Shown: positions 51,697 to 61,377, counted from the first letter of the stretch. The stretch: 64,000 bases of DNA from Rheinheimera sp. UJ63 (GCF_021568285.1 NZ_JAKGTQ010000001.1:62001-126000), one strand, 5' to 3'. The notes: generated from the letters alone by a model not told the origin. Numbers and translations: made by a program.

Positions 51697-54258
51697 ATGA
51701 ATTGTAAAACCTCTGCCCTGTTCCCTTTGTCGTTAATCAGTTTGCTGTTATTTGGCTGCGGTGGCGGCAGCGACGTCGACACCAGTGTTGCAGTTGCCCC
51801 TACCACACCGGTGAGTCAAACAACCGGTGACTTAAGAATTAACGAAATTGTTGCGGCAGCAGTAAACGACGGAGCCGACTGGTTTGAGCTGTATGCAACG
51901 GCTGATATCGCAGATTTATCTCAATACAGCATTGTTGATGATAACACCTCACATAGTGCGCAAACCCTCCCGGCCATTGCCTTAAAAGCAGGTGAGTTTG
52001 TCGTCATTCAAGCGATTGATGAAACCGATACCCCTGCCGAAGGGCAATATTATGTCACCTTTAAACTCGGTTCTGACGATGCCCTAACCTTATTTAAGCA
52101 AGGTGTACAAGTTGATCAGTTAGATTGGCAAGAGGGTGAAGCGGCGCAAGGCTATAGCTTTGGTTTATATACCGATGGCAGTGATAACGCACAAACACTG
52201 AGCCCCACTCCAGGTGCGGCCAATCAAATAGTCACTGGCGCTGTTGTATTAACCGATACCAAAACGAACCACGACGCACCGCTACGCATTAACGAAGTGG
52301 TAGCAAAAGATGCTATCGGCGGTCCAGATTGGATCGAGTTATATGTTAGCGGCGACAGTAGCGTGTTTCTGGGTGATTACCAAGTTGCTGATGAGAATGG
52401 CGTTGCCGTTTCCTTACCGGCGGTGACTTTAGGCTCTGGCAGTTTTTATCGTGTGTATGCCACCACCGATGCCATGGCAGACAGCGCCACCGTCGCTTTT
52501 AAATTAGGCTCTTCCGATCTGGTCAGCTTATATAAAAACGAGGATTTGGTCGACCAACTGAGTTGGAAAAACGGCCAAGCGCTAGCCGGTTACAGCTTTG
52601 GTCGCTTTCCTGATGGCAGTGATGCAGTTGCTACACTAACGCCTACTGCTGCTACAAGCAATATCGCGGCGTCACACGGGCCCTTGGTGATCAATGAAGT
52701 GGTCGCCTCACCTCTGGATGAGGGGTTGGATTGGTTTGAGTTGTACAACAACAGCGACAGTGTCATCGCGCTAAATCAATATCAGGTTATCGACAGTAGC
52801 AGCGATATTGAGCCGGTCACTTTACCGGATGTAAACTTGGCGCCAGGCGCGTTTTTGGTGATTTATGCCACAGATGAAAACCCCGGCAGCTATTACGTGC
52901 CTTTTAAACTGGGTAAAGAAGACGAACTATCACTGCTGTTGAATAATGAAACGGTCGATTACCTCAGCTGGCAAGCGAGCGATGTTGCCGCCGGTTATAG
53001 CTATGGTTTAGTCAGTGACGGCAGCTGGCAGAAGAACACCTTAGCCATCACGCAAGGTGCCAGTAATCAGCTACCGGCGGTGTATAACAAAGCCGCGGTT
53101 GAGTCGATTTACTTTGAGATTGACGCGGCCAAGTGGGAGCACATGCTTGATAATGCCTTAGATGAAGAATACTACCCCACCGCAGTCACTTATAAAGGCG
53201 TTACATTAGACAGTGTTGCCATTCGTACTAAGGGTAACTCTAGCTTAGATTCTGTTTACCGCTCGGGCGGCGAACGTTTTAGCTTTAATATTGATGTGAA
53301 TGAATATGTCAGTGGCCAAAAGTTACTCGGCATGAAAAAATTTGTGCTGAACAATATGTTCAACGACCCTTCTTACATGCGCGAATATATTGCCTATGAA
53401 TTAATGGAGCAAATGGGCGTCGCCACCCCTGAGCATGCTTATGTCAATGTCTATGTTAATGGTCAGCTGAAAGGGCTCTATTTATTGGTTGAATTTGTTA
53501 ACGAAGACTTTATTGCCAGGCATTTTAGCAATACCCAAGGCGATCTTTACAAGCCAGACGGGGTGGGCAGCGATCTGCAATGGATTAACGATAATTTCAG
53601 CAGTTATACCGGTGTTGAATTAAAAACCAACGAAGCCAGTTCAGATAATGGTGCTTTTATTAACTTTGTTCGTGAAATGGCTTACGGCGATGCCTTAAGT
53701 GTCATTGAGCAAGACTCCGTATTACGCTACATGGCCGTTAGTGTAGCCTTATCTAATCTGGATAGTTACCACGGAATTTTAGCGCACAATTACTACATTT
53801 ATGAACAAGATGGCGTCTTTTCAATGTTACCTTGGGATCTAAATGAAGCCTTTGGCTCTTTTAGTATGGGCTGTAACCGTGCTGATATTCGTGGCTTATA
53901 CATTGACGAACCTACCGATGGCGCTTTAGCTAATAAGCCCTTAGTTGCCAAAGTATTTGCCGATAGCGCCAACTTGGCTAGCTACCATGGATATTTACAA
54001 CAACTGATCGACGGGCCTTTAGCCAGCGCGAACTTTGCAGCTTGGGTAGCCGCGATTGACGCACAAATTGGCCAACATGTTGCAGCGGATCCCACAGCGT
54101 TTTACAGCTATAGCCAATACAAAACCAATCAAACCTCTACGGTGAGCAATTTCTACGGTTTAACTTCTTTTGTGAATTATCGCGTTGCCAATATGCGCCA
54201 GCAGTTACTGGGTACCCTGCCGTCCAAAGGCACAGGTCGTGGTTATTGCAGTAATTAA
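51697..54258 (+). CDS. Lipoprotein with three lamin-tail domains and a CotH-type kinase domain
   Basis: An 853-residue envelope protein. The lipobox Cys is at 21 (LLLFGCGGG). Three lamin-tail-type repeats start at about residues 46, 196 and 330, each opening LRINEVVA-like and containing DWFELY, FKLGS and a GYSFG strand. The CotH-kinase region (about 468-850) shows RTKGNSSLDS, GMKKFVLNNMFNDPSYMREY, GLYLLVEFVNEDF and PWDLNEAFG with the metal-binding Asp. CotH of Bacillus phosphorylates spore-coat proteins; a kinase role here is inferred. It is first of a four-gene plus-strand cassette. Confidence 0.9.
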   Translation: MNCKTSALFPLSLISLLLFGCGGGSDVDTSVAVAPTTPVSQTTGDLRINEIVAAAVNDGADWFELYATADIADLSQYSIVDDNTSHSAQTLPAIALKAGEFVVIQAIDETDTPAEGQYYVTFKLGSDDALTLFKQGVQVDQLDWQEGEAAQGYSFGLYTDGSDNAQTLSPTPGAANQIVTGAVVLTDTKTNHDAPLRINEVVAKDAIGGPDWIELYVSGDSSVFLGDYQVADENGVAVSLPAVTLGSGSFYRVYATTDAMADSATVAFKLGSSDLVSLYKNEDLVDQLSWKNGQALAGYSFGRFPDGSDAVATLTPTAATSNIAASHGPLVINEVVASPLDEGLDWFELYNNSDSVIALNQYQVIDSSSDIEPVTLPDVNLAPGAFLVIYATDENPGSYYVPFKLGKEDELSLLLNNETVDYLSWQASDVAAGYSYGLVSDGSWQKNTLAITQGASNQLPAVYNKAAVESIYFEIDAAKWEHMLDNALDEEYYPTAVTYKGVTLDSVAIRTKGNSSLDSVYRSGGERFSFNIDVNEYVSGQKLLGMKKFVLNNMFNDPSYMREYIAYELMEQMGVATPEHAYVNVYVNGQLKGLYLLVEFVNEDFIARHFSNTQGDLYKPDGVGSDLQWINDNFSSYTGVELKTNEASSDNGAFINFVREMAYGDALSVIEQDSVLRYMAVSVALSNLDSYHGILAHNYYIYEQDGVFSMLPWDLNEAFGSFSMGCNRADIRGLYIDEPTDGALANKPLVAKVFADSANLASYHGYLQQLIDGPLASANFAAWVAAIDAQIGQHVAADPTAFYSYSQYKTNQTSTVSNFYGLTSFVNYRVANMRQQLLGTLPSKGTGRGYCSN

Positions 54259-54270
54259 GCACTCAGCTGT

Positions 54271-54300
54271 CGAGATCTGGCGCACCTGCGTGAGATCTCG
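54271..54300 (+). other. Intra-operon hairpin after the CotH-type gene
   Basis: CGAGATCT (54271-54278) pairs with AGATCTCG (54293-54300), and CGCA/TGCG pair inside. There is no T-run, so it looks more like an mRNA-stabilising or processing hairpin than a terminator between the kinase and polymerase genes. Confidence 0.6.
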
Positions 54301-54351
54301 ATTTACGTAAAGTGTTTAAATCCTAACCCTAACTAACCCGCAGAGGTTGCT

Positions 54352-55230
54352 ATGTTAAGTCCATCACTCTTCAATCAACAGCGCTTAGCGGAAACCCCGA
54401 GGCAAACACCGCAACTAAATAAGCCACAGCCTGTTTCGCAAGCGAATCCGGCCTTAATGCAAGCCTTGATGCTGTTTCGCAGCCATCAACTCAGTGATCT
54501 GGATAAAGCCACTTTGATGGATCGGGTAGACGTTAAGTTTATGCTACCTAGTGCATTTTTACCGTCATTGTTAACACAATTACAGCAGCATTACAGTGTC
54601 TTGGAAATCGGTGGTCAACGGGTGTCACGCTATTACAATCGCTATTTAGACACAGCCCATTTCGACTTTTATTACAGCCACCACAATGGCAAATTAAACC
54701 GTTTTAAAGTCAGGCAACGCAGTTACCTTGATACGCACAGCCACTTTTTAGAAGTGAAGTTTAAAAACAATAAAAAACGCACCATAAAATCACGCATTCC
54801 CTGCGCTGATCTGTTAGAAAATCAGGACATCACGCACGCCTTTATGGCGAAACACATGCAAACGCCATTAAGCAGTTTGCAGATCAGCCAAGTGAGTGGT
54901 TATCAGCGGATCGCGCTTGCTAATGAAGCCAGTGCTGAGCGTTTAACCTTAGATTTTAATCTGTGGTTTCAAGCCGATAAAACCAGCCAGCCGCTTAGCT
55001 TACCGCAGTTTTTTATTGCGGAATTAAAGCAATTTAAACGCTCTAAACTGTCGCCGTTTTACCAACTGATGGCAAAAAACCATATTTATCCGGTGTCATT
55101 TAGCAAATATTGCATTGGCTGTGCCTTGCTGTATCCCAACCAACTTAAAACCAATGCCTTTAAACCAACCTTGACGCTTATCGACAAGTTTGCGGCTATT
55201 CAATCAAACACTTTCAACTGGGTTAATTAA
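54352..55230 (+). CDS. VTC-domain polyphosphate polymerase-like protein
   Basis: A 292-residue protein of the VTC (vacuolar transporter chaperone) family. It uses the triphosphate-tunnel fold that in yeast Vtc4 makes polyphosphate from ATP. Tunnel residues are visible as DRVDVKFML, YYNRYLDT, NRFKVRQRSY, FLEVKFKNNKKRTIKSR and FIAELKQFKRSKLSPFY, giving the expected basic and Glu residues. No membrane segment is seen. The start codon of the next gene follows one base after its stop. Polymerase activity is inferred from the family. Confidence 0.88.
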   Translation: MLSPSLFNQQRLAETPRQTPQLNKPQPVSQANPALMQALMLFRSHQLSDLDKATLMDRVDVKFMLPSAFLPSLLTQLQQHYSVLEIGGQRVSRYYNRYLDTAHFDFYYSHHNGKLNRFKVRQRSYLDTHSHFLEVKFKNNKKRTIKSRIPCADLLENQDITHAFMAKHMQTPLSSLQISQVSGYQRIALANEASAERLTLDFNLWFQADKTSQPLSLPQFFIAELKQFKRSKLSPFYQLMAKNHIYPVSFSKYCIGCALLYPNQLKTNAFKPTLTLIDKFAAIQSNTFNWVN

Positions 55231-55231
55231 T

Positions 55232-55858
55232 ATGATTTCTTTAGATTTGGCTTTTATTATCAAGCTAGTTATCAACATCTTATCTATCGCCGTACTTTGC
55301 TATGGCTGTTATTACCGCTTACATAAAAACAGCGAAGTGGCTGGCTCTTTTTTATTGTTTGGCATCGGCATTTTTATCATTACTAACTTATTGCATGGCG
55401 TTGATATGTCGATGGAGTTTGCCTTTGGCTTATTTGCAGTTTTTACCATGCTGCGCTATCGCACTGATGCCATTTCAATTAAAGAAATGACCTACCTGTT
55501 TTTAGTCATCGCCATTGCGTTACTCACCGCTGTTAGCAATTTGGCCATTATCGAATTATTGCTACTCAATGGTTTAATTTGTTTTGCGGCCTTTATCATT
55601 GATATGCGTTTTTTAAGAAGCCGTTATCGTACCCAAACTGTCTCTTATGAGCGGATCGAAAATATTAAACCGCAAAACAAAGCTCTGCTGCTGGCAGACT
55701 TATACCAACGCACCGGCTTACAGGTAATAGCGGTAGATATTCTGCATATCGATTTTTTAAAAGATACCGCAGAACTCAAGCTTTCCTATTTACCTTGTAC
55801 TGCCACAGCCCATGCAAAAACGCCGATAGCAAGCGGTAACATGGTAAAAGCATCATGA
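55232..55858 (+). CDS. DUF4956 membrane protein
   Basis: A 208-residue inner-membrane protein with about four to five helices (IIKLVINILSIAVLCYG, FLLFGIGIFIITNLL, YLFLVIAIALLTAVSN and others). The DUF4956 signature MLRYRTDAISIKEMTYLF is present. The C-terminal cytosolic part carries YERIENIKPQNKALLLADLYQRTG. DUF4956 proteins are regularly found beside VTC-domain genes and may be the membrane channel or anchor for the polymerase. Start ATG 55232; the porin ATG overlaps the stop by 4 bp. Confidence 0.9.
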   Translation: MISLDLAFIIKLVINILSIAVLCYGCYYRLHKNSEVAGSFLLFGIGIFIITNLLHGVDMSMEFAFGLFAVFTMLRYRTDAISIKEMTYLFLVIAIALLTAVSNLAIIELLLLNGLICFAAFIIDMRFLRSRYRTQTVSYERIENIKPQNKALLLADLYQRTGLQVIAVDILHIDFLKDTAELKLSYLPCTATAHAKTPIASGNMVKAS

Positions 55859-56928
55859 GAATAGCGTTATTGCTCAGTAGCCTGCTGTTGTTAAGTCAAA
55901 CCAGCTATGCAGCTACGCCAAGCTGGCCAGAGGTGGCGTTTTCTGGCGATATCATGCTGGATTACGATAACTACGCGGCCAACTTTTTAGAAAAAGCCAC
56001 CACAGGTGATGCTGACGCAGAGTTGCGGCGCTTTCGGCTTAAAGCAGAAAGCGATCTTAATCGCCATTGGCAAGGCAAGCTCAGTATTGAGTTGAGCGAT
56101 GGGCTATCAATAAAAGATGCTTGGCTAAACTACAGCGGCTGGCAATTCGCCGATATGACCTTCGGCCTGCAAAAAGAGCCTTTTGGCTTAGCGCAGTTAA
56201 CCAGTTCCAGCAATTTGCTGTTAATCGAGCGCAGTGTGGTTAGCGAAGCGCTTTCGCCAAGCAGAGCCCATGGCGTAAAGCTATCGAATACTTTTGGCAA
56301 TCTAAACTGGCAACTGGGTTATTTTATCCATGATCAAGATGAGCAAGAGCGGGCCATAACCGGCAGGATCAGTTGGGCAGCCTATGCTACTGACGACAGT
56401 TTACTGCATGTCGGCAGCTCTTTTAGTCAACGTGATTATCAGGGTAGTCTATTCAGAATTAACGAAACTCTGCAGGTTCATAGCGCTGATTCATTAATCG
56501 AGGGCACCGCCTTTAACGCCAATAACGCTTGGTTAACCGCTCTAGATATGCTTTGGCAACACAAGGGTTTTATGTTTTTGGCTGAGTGGCAGCAAACTGA
56601 CATCAACAGTACTTTTGCTCAGCAATATCAATATAGTGGGGGGTATTTTGAGATGAGCTATTTACTCTCGGGACAGAACAGAAAGTATAAAAATGGCAGT
56701 TTAGGTGGCATCAGTCGCAAAAAAGACTGGGAGCTAACGGCAGGCATCAGCAGGTTCAACCTGACACAAGAACAAAGCCGCGCCACAGTATATTCTGTTG
56801 GTTTAAATTATTACCCCAGTAAAAACATTAAGCTGATGGCGAATATCTTAAACGCTGAGTATATCGAACAAGCTAAAGCGCTTGGCTCCGGTAACGCCGT
56901 TTCGTTACGAGCCCAGCTAAATTTTTAA
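55855..56928 (+). CDS. OprO/OprP-like phosphate-selective porin family protein
   Basis: A 357-residue outer-membrane barrel protein. The signal peptide ends at SYAATP. Family features are RRFRLKAESDLNRHWQGKLSIEL, IKDAWLNYSGW, TFGLQKEPFGLAQLTSSSN, the ERSVVSEALSPSRAHGV run and the terminal strand VSLRAQLNF with a C-terminal Phe. OprP/OprO of Pseudomonas pass phosphate and polyphosphate; anion choice here is inferred. It is coupled to the DUF4956 gene by ATGA, closing the cassette. Confidence 0.88.
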   Translation: MRIALLLSSLLLLSQTSYAATPSWPEVAFSGDIMLDYDNYAANFLEKATTGDADAELRRFRLKAESDLNRHWQGKLSIELSDGLSIKDAWLNYSGWQFADMTFGLQKEPFGLAQLTSSSNLLLIERSVVSEALSPSRAHGVKLSNTFGNLNWQLGYFIHDQDEQERAITGRISWAAYATDDSLLHVGSSFSQRDYQGSLFRINETLQVHSADSLIEGTAFNANNAWLTALDMLWQHKGFMFLAEWQQTDINSTFAQQYQYSGGYFEMSYLLSGQNRKYKNGSLGGISRKKDWELTAGISRFNLTQEQSRATVYSVGLNYYPSKNIKLMANILNAEYIEQAKALGSGNAVSLRAQLNF

Positions 56929-56935
56929 AGCACCA

Positions 56936-57100
56936 CAGTCACCAAGGGGTCAGGTCTTGCAGTCACCAAGGGGTCAGGTCTTGAATTTTGCCTCAGCGCA
57001 GCATTTCGGTTCTCAGATGGCTACCAATTTCAGAAAGTTTTAATGTTACACAATTCAACTTTCAAGACCTGACCCCATCACACAAGACCTAACACCGTCA
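56936..57100. repeat. REP-type inverted-repeat element (GGGGTCAGGTCTTG), no transposase
   Basis: Two adjacent 24-bp direct units (56936-56959 and 56960-56983) each contain GGGGTCAGGTCTTG. They face two inverted copies (CAAGACCTGACCCC at 57063-57076 and a degenerate copy at 57083-57096). About 80 bp separates the arms. The motif style is known from RAYT/Y1-transposase mobile elements; this looks like a non-autonomous remnant. Confidence 0.75.
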
Positions 57101-57120
57101 GCGCATCAGTGCAGAAATAA

Positions 57121-57151
57121 ACCTGGTACTTGTTCAGTCAAAGCACCAGGT
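57121..57151 (-). terminator. Terminator of the RND pump operon
   Basis: ACCTGGT (57121-57127) pairs with ACCAGGT (57145-57151). On the minus strand it is followed by TTTATTT. Confidence 0.7.
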
Positions 57152-57164
57152 AAAAGCCTATTCT

Positions 57165-60100
57165 TTACTCAAATTGCTCGGCGTGATCGAGCTCGGTTTG
57201 CAAGCGCTTGCTTTCATCGGCTCTGGGTTTAGCGAAGCGTGCTAGCGCTAAATACAGCACCGGTGTCAGGTATAGCGTGAATAACACGGCAATCCCTAAA
57301 CCACCGAAGACCACCCAACCAATGGCATTGCGCGCTTCAGCACCCGCGCCGGTAGATAAAATCAGCGGTAAAGCACCCAGTAAAGTAGAAAGCAGCGTCA
57401 TGGTGATTGGGCGCAAACGAATACTGGCCGCGCGCTCTACTGCTTGGCGTACCTCAAGGCCTTGATCACGCAACTGATCAGCAAACTCGACCAACAAAAT
57501 AGCGTTTTTGGCGAGTAAGCCAATCAGCATCACCAAGCCAATTTGCGAGTAAATATTGATAGAAGTACCGGTTAAAAACAGCGCAAATAGCGCCGCGGCA
57601 ATACCAAACGGCACCGTGGCCATCACCACCACCGCACTGTTTACGCTTTCAAACTGCGCGGCTAATACCAACAACACGATGACAAAAGCCAGTACATAGG
57701 TCATGGTGACTTCGCGGGCCGTTTCCTCAAACGTCTGGGCTTCACCCAAAAAGATTAAGCCAATATTATCGGGTAAGTGTTGATCCGCCAACGCTCGTAA
57801 CTTTGCTACCGCTTCTTGCAGAGGTAACTCTGGCGGTAATTCCAGATCCAGCTCAATAGCACGGCGCTGCGCTTGGCGTTCAAGTTCAGCGGCAACGCCC
57901 TCTTCAGAAATAGAAGCCAAGCTTGATAACGGCACTAAGCCGCCATCGCGAGAACCCACATATAAATTCGCCAGATCAGACGGATCGTTAATTTTCGAAG
58001 TTTGAGCTTGCAAGATAATCGGTACAGCTTGATCGCCAACATTTAAGTCGGCCAAATCATCGCCATTAATCGCTACTCTTAAGGTGGTGGCGATATCGGA
58101 TAACGGCACACCTAATTCTTGCGCCCGACGTCGGTCAATGTTCACTCTAAGCTGAGGCTGGGTTGGTTGATACGAAATCCGTGGCATACCCAGTTCGGGG
58201 ATCTGCTGCTGGATGACATTAGCAAACGCTTGGGCTGCAGCAAAGATTTCACTGTAGCTTTGCCCAGTTAAAGCCAATTCCAGCCCACCGCCTTGGCCAC
58301 GTAAATTCAAACTGTTTGAACCAAAAGCCCGCGCTGGCGCACCCGGTATCGCAGCCAATGGCCCACGGATCTCATTAATAATCTCTTGTTGTGAGCGCTT
58401 ACGCTCATCCCAGTGTTTTAATGGCACCGTAATAAAGGTGAGGTTAGGATCCCACTGGCCGACAACCGTATAAATAGAGTCAATATCACCGCCGTTGACA
58501 TAAGGCAGCAAAATATCTTCCATTTTGTCCGCTTGACGATCCATAAAATTCAAGCCCACTCCATCGGGGCCGCGAGCAAACACGCGGATGCTACCGCGAT
58601 CTTCCGTGGGCAGCAGCTCGTTATCCAGCACACTCACCACACTCAGTGCGGCTGTTGCAGCTAGCACGCTGGCTAAAAATACCCACCATGCTTTATCAAG
58701 GGCAAAGTGTAAGCTGCGTTGATACCCCTGCAAAATTCGATGACCCCATGCCGCCAAACGCGATTGACCGCCGCTTTTTATCGGTAGCCTCGCGGTTAAT
58801 GCGGGTACCAGTGATAAAGCCACAAAAGACGAAATAATTACCGCGATGGCCAAGACACCACCAAACTCGCGGAATAACTGACCAGCGGTAGAAGGTAAAA
58901 AGGCAATGGGCACAAACACCGCAACGAGAACCGCCGTGGTCGCAACCACGGCAAAGAACACTTCACGCGTGCCAATAACTGCCGCTGCTCGCGCGCCCAA
59001 ACCCATAGCACGGCGCCGCTGAATGTTTTCGGTTACCACGATGGCATCGTCCACAATCAAACCGGTGGCTAAAACAAGCGCAAGCAAGGTTAAGATATTA
59101 ATTGAAAAACCCATTAACCAAATGGCCGCTAAAGCCCCAATCAGCGACACAGGGATCGACAAAGCCGGAACGATGGTGGCGCGGCCAGAGCCGATAAACA
59201 GCCACAAGGTGGCAATAACCATTAAGATGGTTAGCACCAAAGAGGTCAACACTTCTTTCACCGAGCTGCGGATAAACTCGGCATCATCCGAGGTCACTTG
59301 TAACTCTAAATCAGGGAAGCGGTTTTCCAGTTGCTTCACCATCGCTAACACTTCGTCTGAGATCTCAATGGTATTGGAGCGAGCCTGTCGGATCACCCCT
59401 AACCCAATGACCGGTTTACCATCTAGCCGAACTAAACTGCCTGCATCTGCCGGGCCAAAATACACGGTGGCCACATCGCCAATTCGGGTGTTACCACTGA
59501 CAATAATATCGGCAATTTGCTCTGCGGTAATCGACGTAGCATCTGCGCGCACGATAAGCTGCTGATCGGTGGATTTCATACTGCCTGCAGGCACATCAAA
59601 AGGCGCTAAGCGCAGTGCTGCTGCGACATCTGTAACCGATAAATTAAAACTGGTTAAACGCAGTGGGTCGAGTAAAACGCGCAGCACGCGTTCGCGGTCG
59701 CCATTTAAGCGTACATCAGCCACACCGGGAATGCTTAGAAACATCGGTGCTAAATCTGTTTCAACGCGCTCGGTTAAGCTTTCCAGATCCAAGGTTTTAC
59801 TCGACACGGCTAAACTCACCACCGACTCCGCATCATTATCCGCTTTGATAATGGCTAAACGTTCCACACCATTCGGTAATTCGCGCTGCACCCGACTGAC
59901 GGCTTCACGTGTTTCATTGGCAGCGTCATCTAAATTGATACCAGGCCTAAACTCAACGCGAATGCGAGCACTGCCCTCTTCGCTTGAGGCATTAATCGAT
60001 TTAACACCACTGACCCGTGCCACTGCCCCTTCTAGTTTACTGGTGACTTCGGTATCCACGGTTTCTGGCGAACCGCCGGGGTAAGCGGCCGTTACGGACA

Positions 60101-60254
60101 CTATTGGTCTGTCGACATCAGGTAATTCTCGTACCTCAATGGCATTTAACGCCGCTAAACCCGCGATGATAATCAGCAGATTTAACACCACAATTAACAC
60201 GGGGCGGCGGATCGATAACGACGGTAAATCGTTCTGGATACTCGGCTGGCTCAT
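57165..60254 (-). CDS. RND-family efflux permease (HAE1-type)
   Basis: A 1029-residue inner-membrane proton-driven multidrug pump subunit. The first helix follows SIRRPVLIVVLNLLIIIAGL. The porter region opens with RELPDVDRPIVSVTAAYPGGSPETV. The TM4 proton-relay acids are in LALVLATGLIVDDAIVVTENI. A second helix bundle has the LAAQFESVNSA and GLLAKNAILLVEFA motifs. It pairs with the adaptor gene just upstream (ATGA overlap). No outer-membrane factor gene is linked, so a TolC-like protein elsewhere is presumed. Confidence 0.95.
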   Translation of the reverse strand: MSQPSIQNDLPSLSIRRPVLIVVLNLLIIIAGLAALNAIEVRELPDVDRPIVSVTAAYPGGSPETVDTEVTSKLEGAVARVSGVKSINASSEEGSARIRVEFRPGINLDDAANETREAVSRVQRELPNGVERLAIIKADNDAESVVSLAVSSKTLDLESLTERVETDLAPMFLSIPGVADVRLNGDRERVLRVLLDPLRLTSFNLSVTDVAAALRLAPFDVPAGSMKSTDQQLIVRADATSITAEQIADIIVSGNTRIGDVATVYFGPADAGSLVRLDGKPVIGLGVIRQARSNTIEISDEVLAMVKQLENRFPDLELQVTSDDAEFIRSSVKEVLTSLVLTILMVIATLWLFIGSGRATIVPALSIPVSLIGALAAIWLMGFSINILTLLALVLATGLIVDDAIVVTENIQRRRAMGLGARAAAVIGTREVFFAVVATTAVLVAVFVPIAFLPSTAGQLFREFGGVLAIAVIISSFVALSLVPALTARLPIKSGGQSRLAAWGHRILQGYQRSLHFALDKAWWVFLASVLAATAALSVVSVLDNELLPTEDRGSIRVFARGPDGVGLNFMDRQADKMEDILLPYVNGGDIDSIYTVVGQWDPNLTFITVPLKHWDERKRSQQEIINEIRGPLAAIPGAPARAFGSNSLNLRGQGGGLELALTGQSYSEIFAAAQAFANVIQQQIPELGMPRISYQPTQPQLRVNIDRRRAQELGVPLSDIATTLRVAINGDDLADLNVGDQAVPIILQAQTSKINDPSDLANLYVGSRDGGLVPLSSLASISEEGVAAELERQAQRRAIELDLELPPELPLQEAVAKLRALADQHLPDNIGLIFLGEAQTFEETAREVTMTYVLAFVIVLLVLAAQFESVNSAVVVMATVPFGIAAALFALFLTGTSINIYSQIGLVMLIGLLAKNAILLVEFADQLRDQGLEVRQAVERAASIRLRPITMTLLSTLLGALPLILSTGAGAEARNAIGWVVFGGLGIAVLFTLYLTPVLYLALARFAKPRADESKRLQTELDHAEQFE

Positions 60255-61285
60255 AAGACACTATCCTCGGTAGCAACAGCAGTTACTGCCTGGCCATTGC
60301 GTAAGCTCTGCACGCCTTCAACGATGAGCATATCACCGGCGTTTAAGGCGCCCGCGACTAATAAACGGCCGCTGAGTCGCTGCATAATTTGTACATCAAC
60401 CCGCACCGCTTTGTTATCTTGCATGAGCCAAACATAAGCACTGGTTGCTCCCCACAGTAGCGCGGCTTCTGGCACCACGGCGTAGCTATCACCCTTCAGC
60501 TCTAAAATCACTCGAAAGCTCATGCCCGGCCGATACTGGTCTTGGGCGTTATCAAGCAGGGCTCTGGCACGAATGCTACGATTGGCGGTATCGATACGTG
60601 AATCCACTTGGCTGATGAGTGCCGCTATTGTTTCGCCTTGCGATAACCAAGGTTGTAACGACACTGAACCCTGTGCCGATAAAATGGGTAAAGCGGCTTC
60701 TGGCGCCACAAAATTAACCAGTAATTGTTCACGATTATCCAAAGTGGTGATCGGGGTTTGCAAGGTGATGCGATCGCCCGCTTCGACATCCGTTAGCCCT
60801 ACTACGCCGCTAAAGGGTGCGCGTACCGTTCGATCTTCTAGATTGGTTTTGGCTTCGGCCATTTGTACTTTTAATAAGTCGCGGTTAGTAATAGCGTCAT
60901 CTAAATCACTTTGCGCGATAGCGCCGCGCTGGCGACTTTCTTGTAAACGGTTAACGGTGCGCTCGGCATCCGCTAATTGGATTGTGGCACGGTCCACGGC
61001 GACTTGTTGCCGGCGATCGTCTAATTGCAGCAACACATCACCCTGCTCCACTAATTGTCCGGGTAAAAAATTAACTGCGGTGACTTTATCGGCAACAGCA
61101 GGATAAATCACCACTGAGCGCACGGCCTCGGCTGTACCCACCGCTTCGATGCGGCTGCTTTGCTGCTCGAAACTCAATGGCATCACAATAACTTGTGCAG
61201 CCTGCCCTCCCCTAGCTTGCTGTGCCTGTGCCGGGCTAAAAAAGACAATAGCCAAACTGACTATGATTAGCCGAAAAAGTGTCAT
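60251..61285 (-). CDS. RND efflux periplasmic adaptor (MFP) subunit
   Basis: A 344-residue adaptor that bridges the RND permease to an outer-membrane channel. The leader ends at SPAQAQ. Barrel-sandwich halves are GTAEAVRSVVIYPAVADKV and VNFLPGQLVEQGDVLLQLDD, then a coiled-coil hairpin (VDRATIQLADAERTVNRLQE to LKVQMAEAKTNLED), then RAPFSGVVGLTDVEAGDRI. AAAGGA precedes the ATG. It is first in the operon. Confidence 0.93.
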   Translation of the reverse strand: MTLFRLIIVSLAIVFFSPAQAQQARGGQAAQVIVMPLSFEQQSSRIEAVGTAEAVRSVVIYPAVADKVTAVNFLPGQLVEQGDVLLQLDDRRQQVAVDRATIQLADAERTVNRLQESRQRGAIAQSDLDDAITNRDLLKVQMAEAKTNLEDRTVRAPFSGVVGLTDVEAGDRITLQTPITTLDNREQLLVNFVAPEAALPILSAQGSVSLQPWLSQGETIAALISQVDSRIDTANRSIRARALLDNAQDQYRPGMSFRVILELKGDSYAVVPEAALLWGATSAYVWLMQDNKAVRVDVQIMQRLSGRLLVAGALNAGDMLIVEGVQSLRNGQAVTAVATEDSVL

Positions 61286-61352
61286 GTGAAATCCTTTGCA
61301 TAATTAAGTTAACCCAAACGATACGCACTTTTTAACGGTGATGATCAAAAAA

Positions 61353-61377
61353 GGCTGTTTATACGCGATAAACAGCC
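61353..61377 (-). terminator. Terminator of the DUF885 gene
   Basis: GGCTGTTTAT (61353-61362) pairs with ATAAACAGCC (61368-61377) around ACGCG. On the minus strand it is followed by TTTTTTGAT. Confidence 0.9.
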
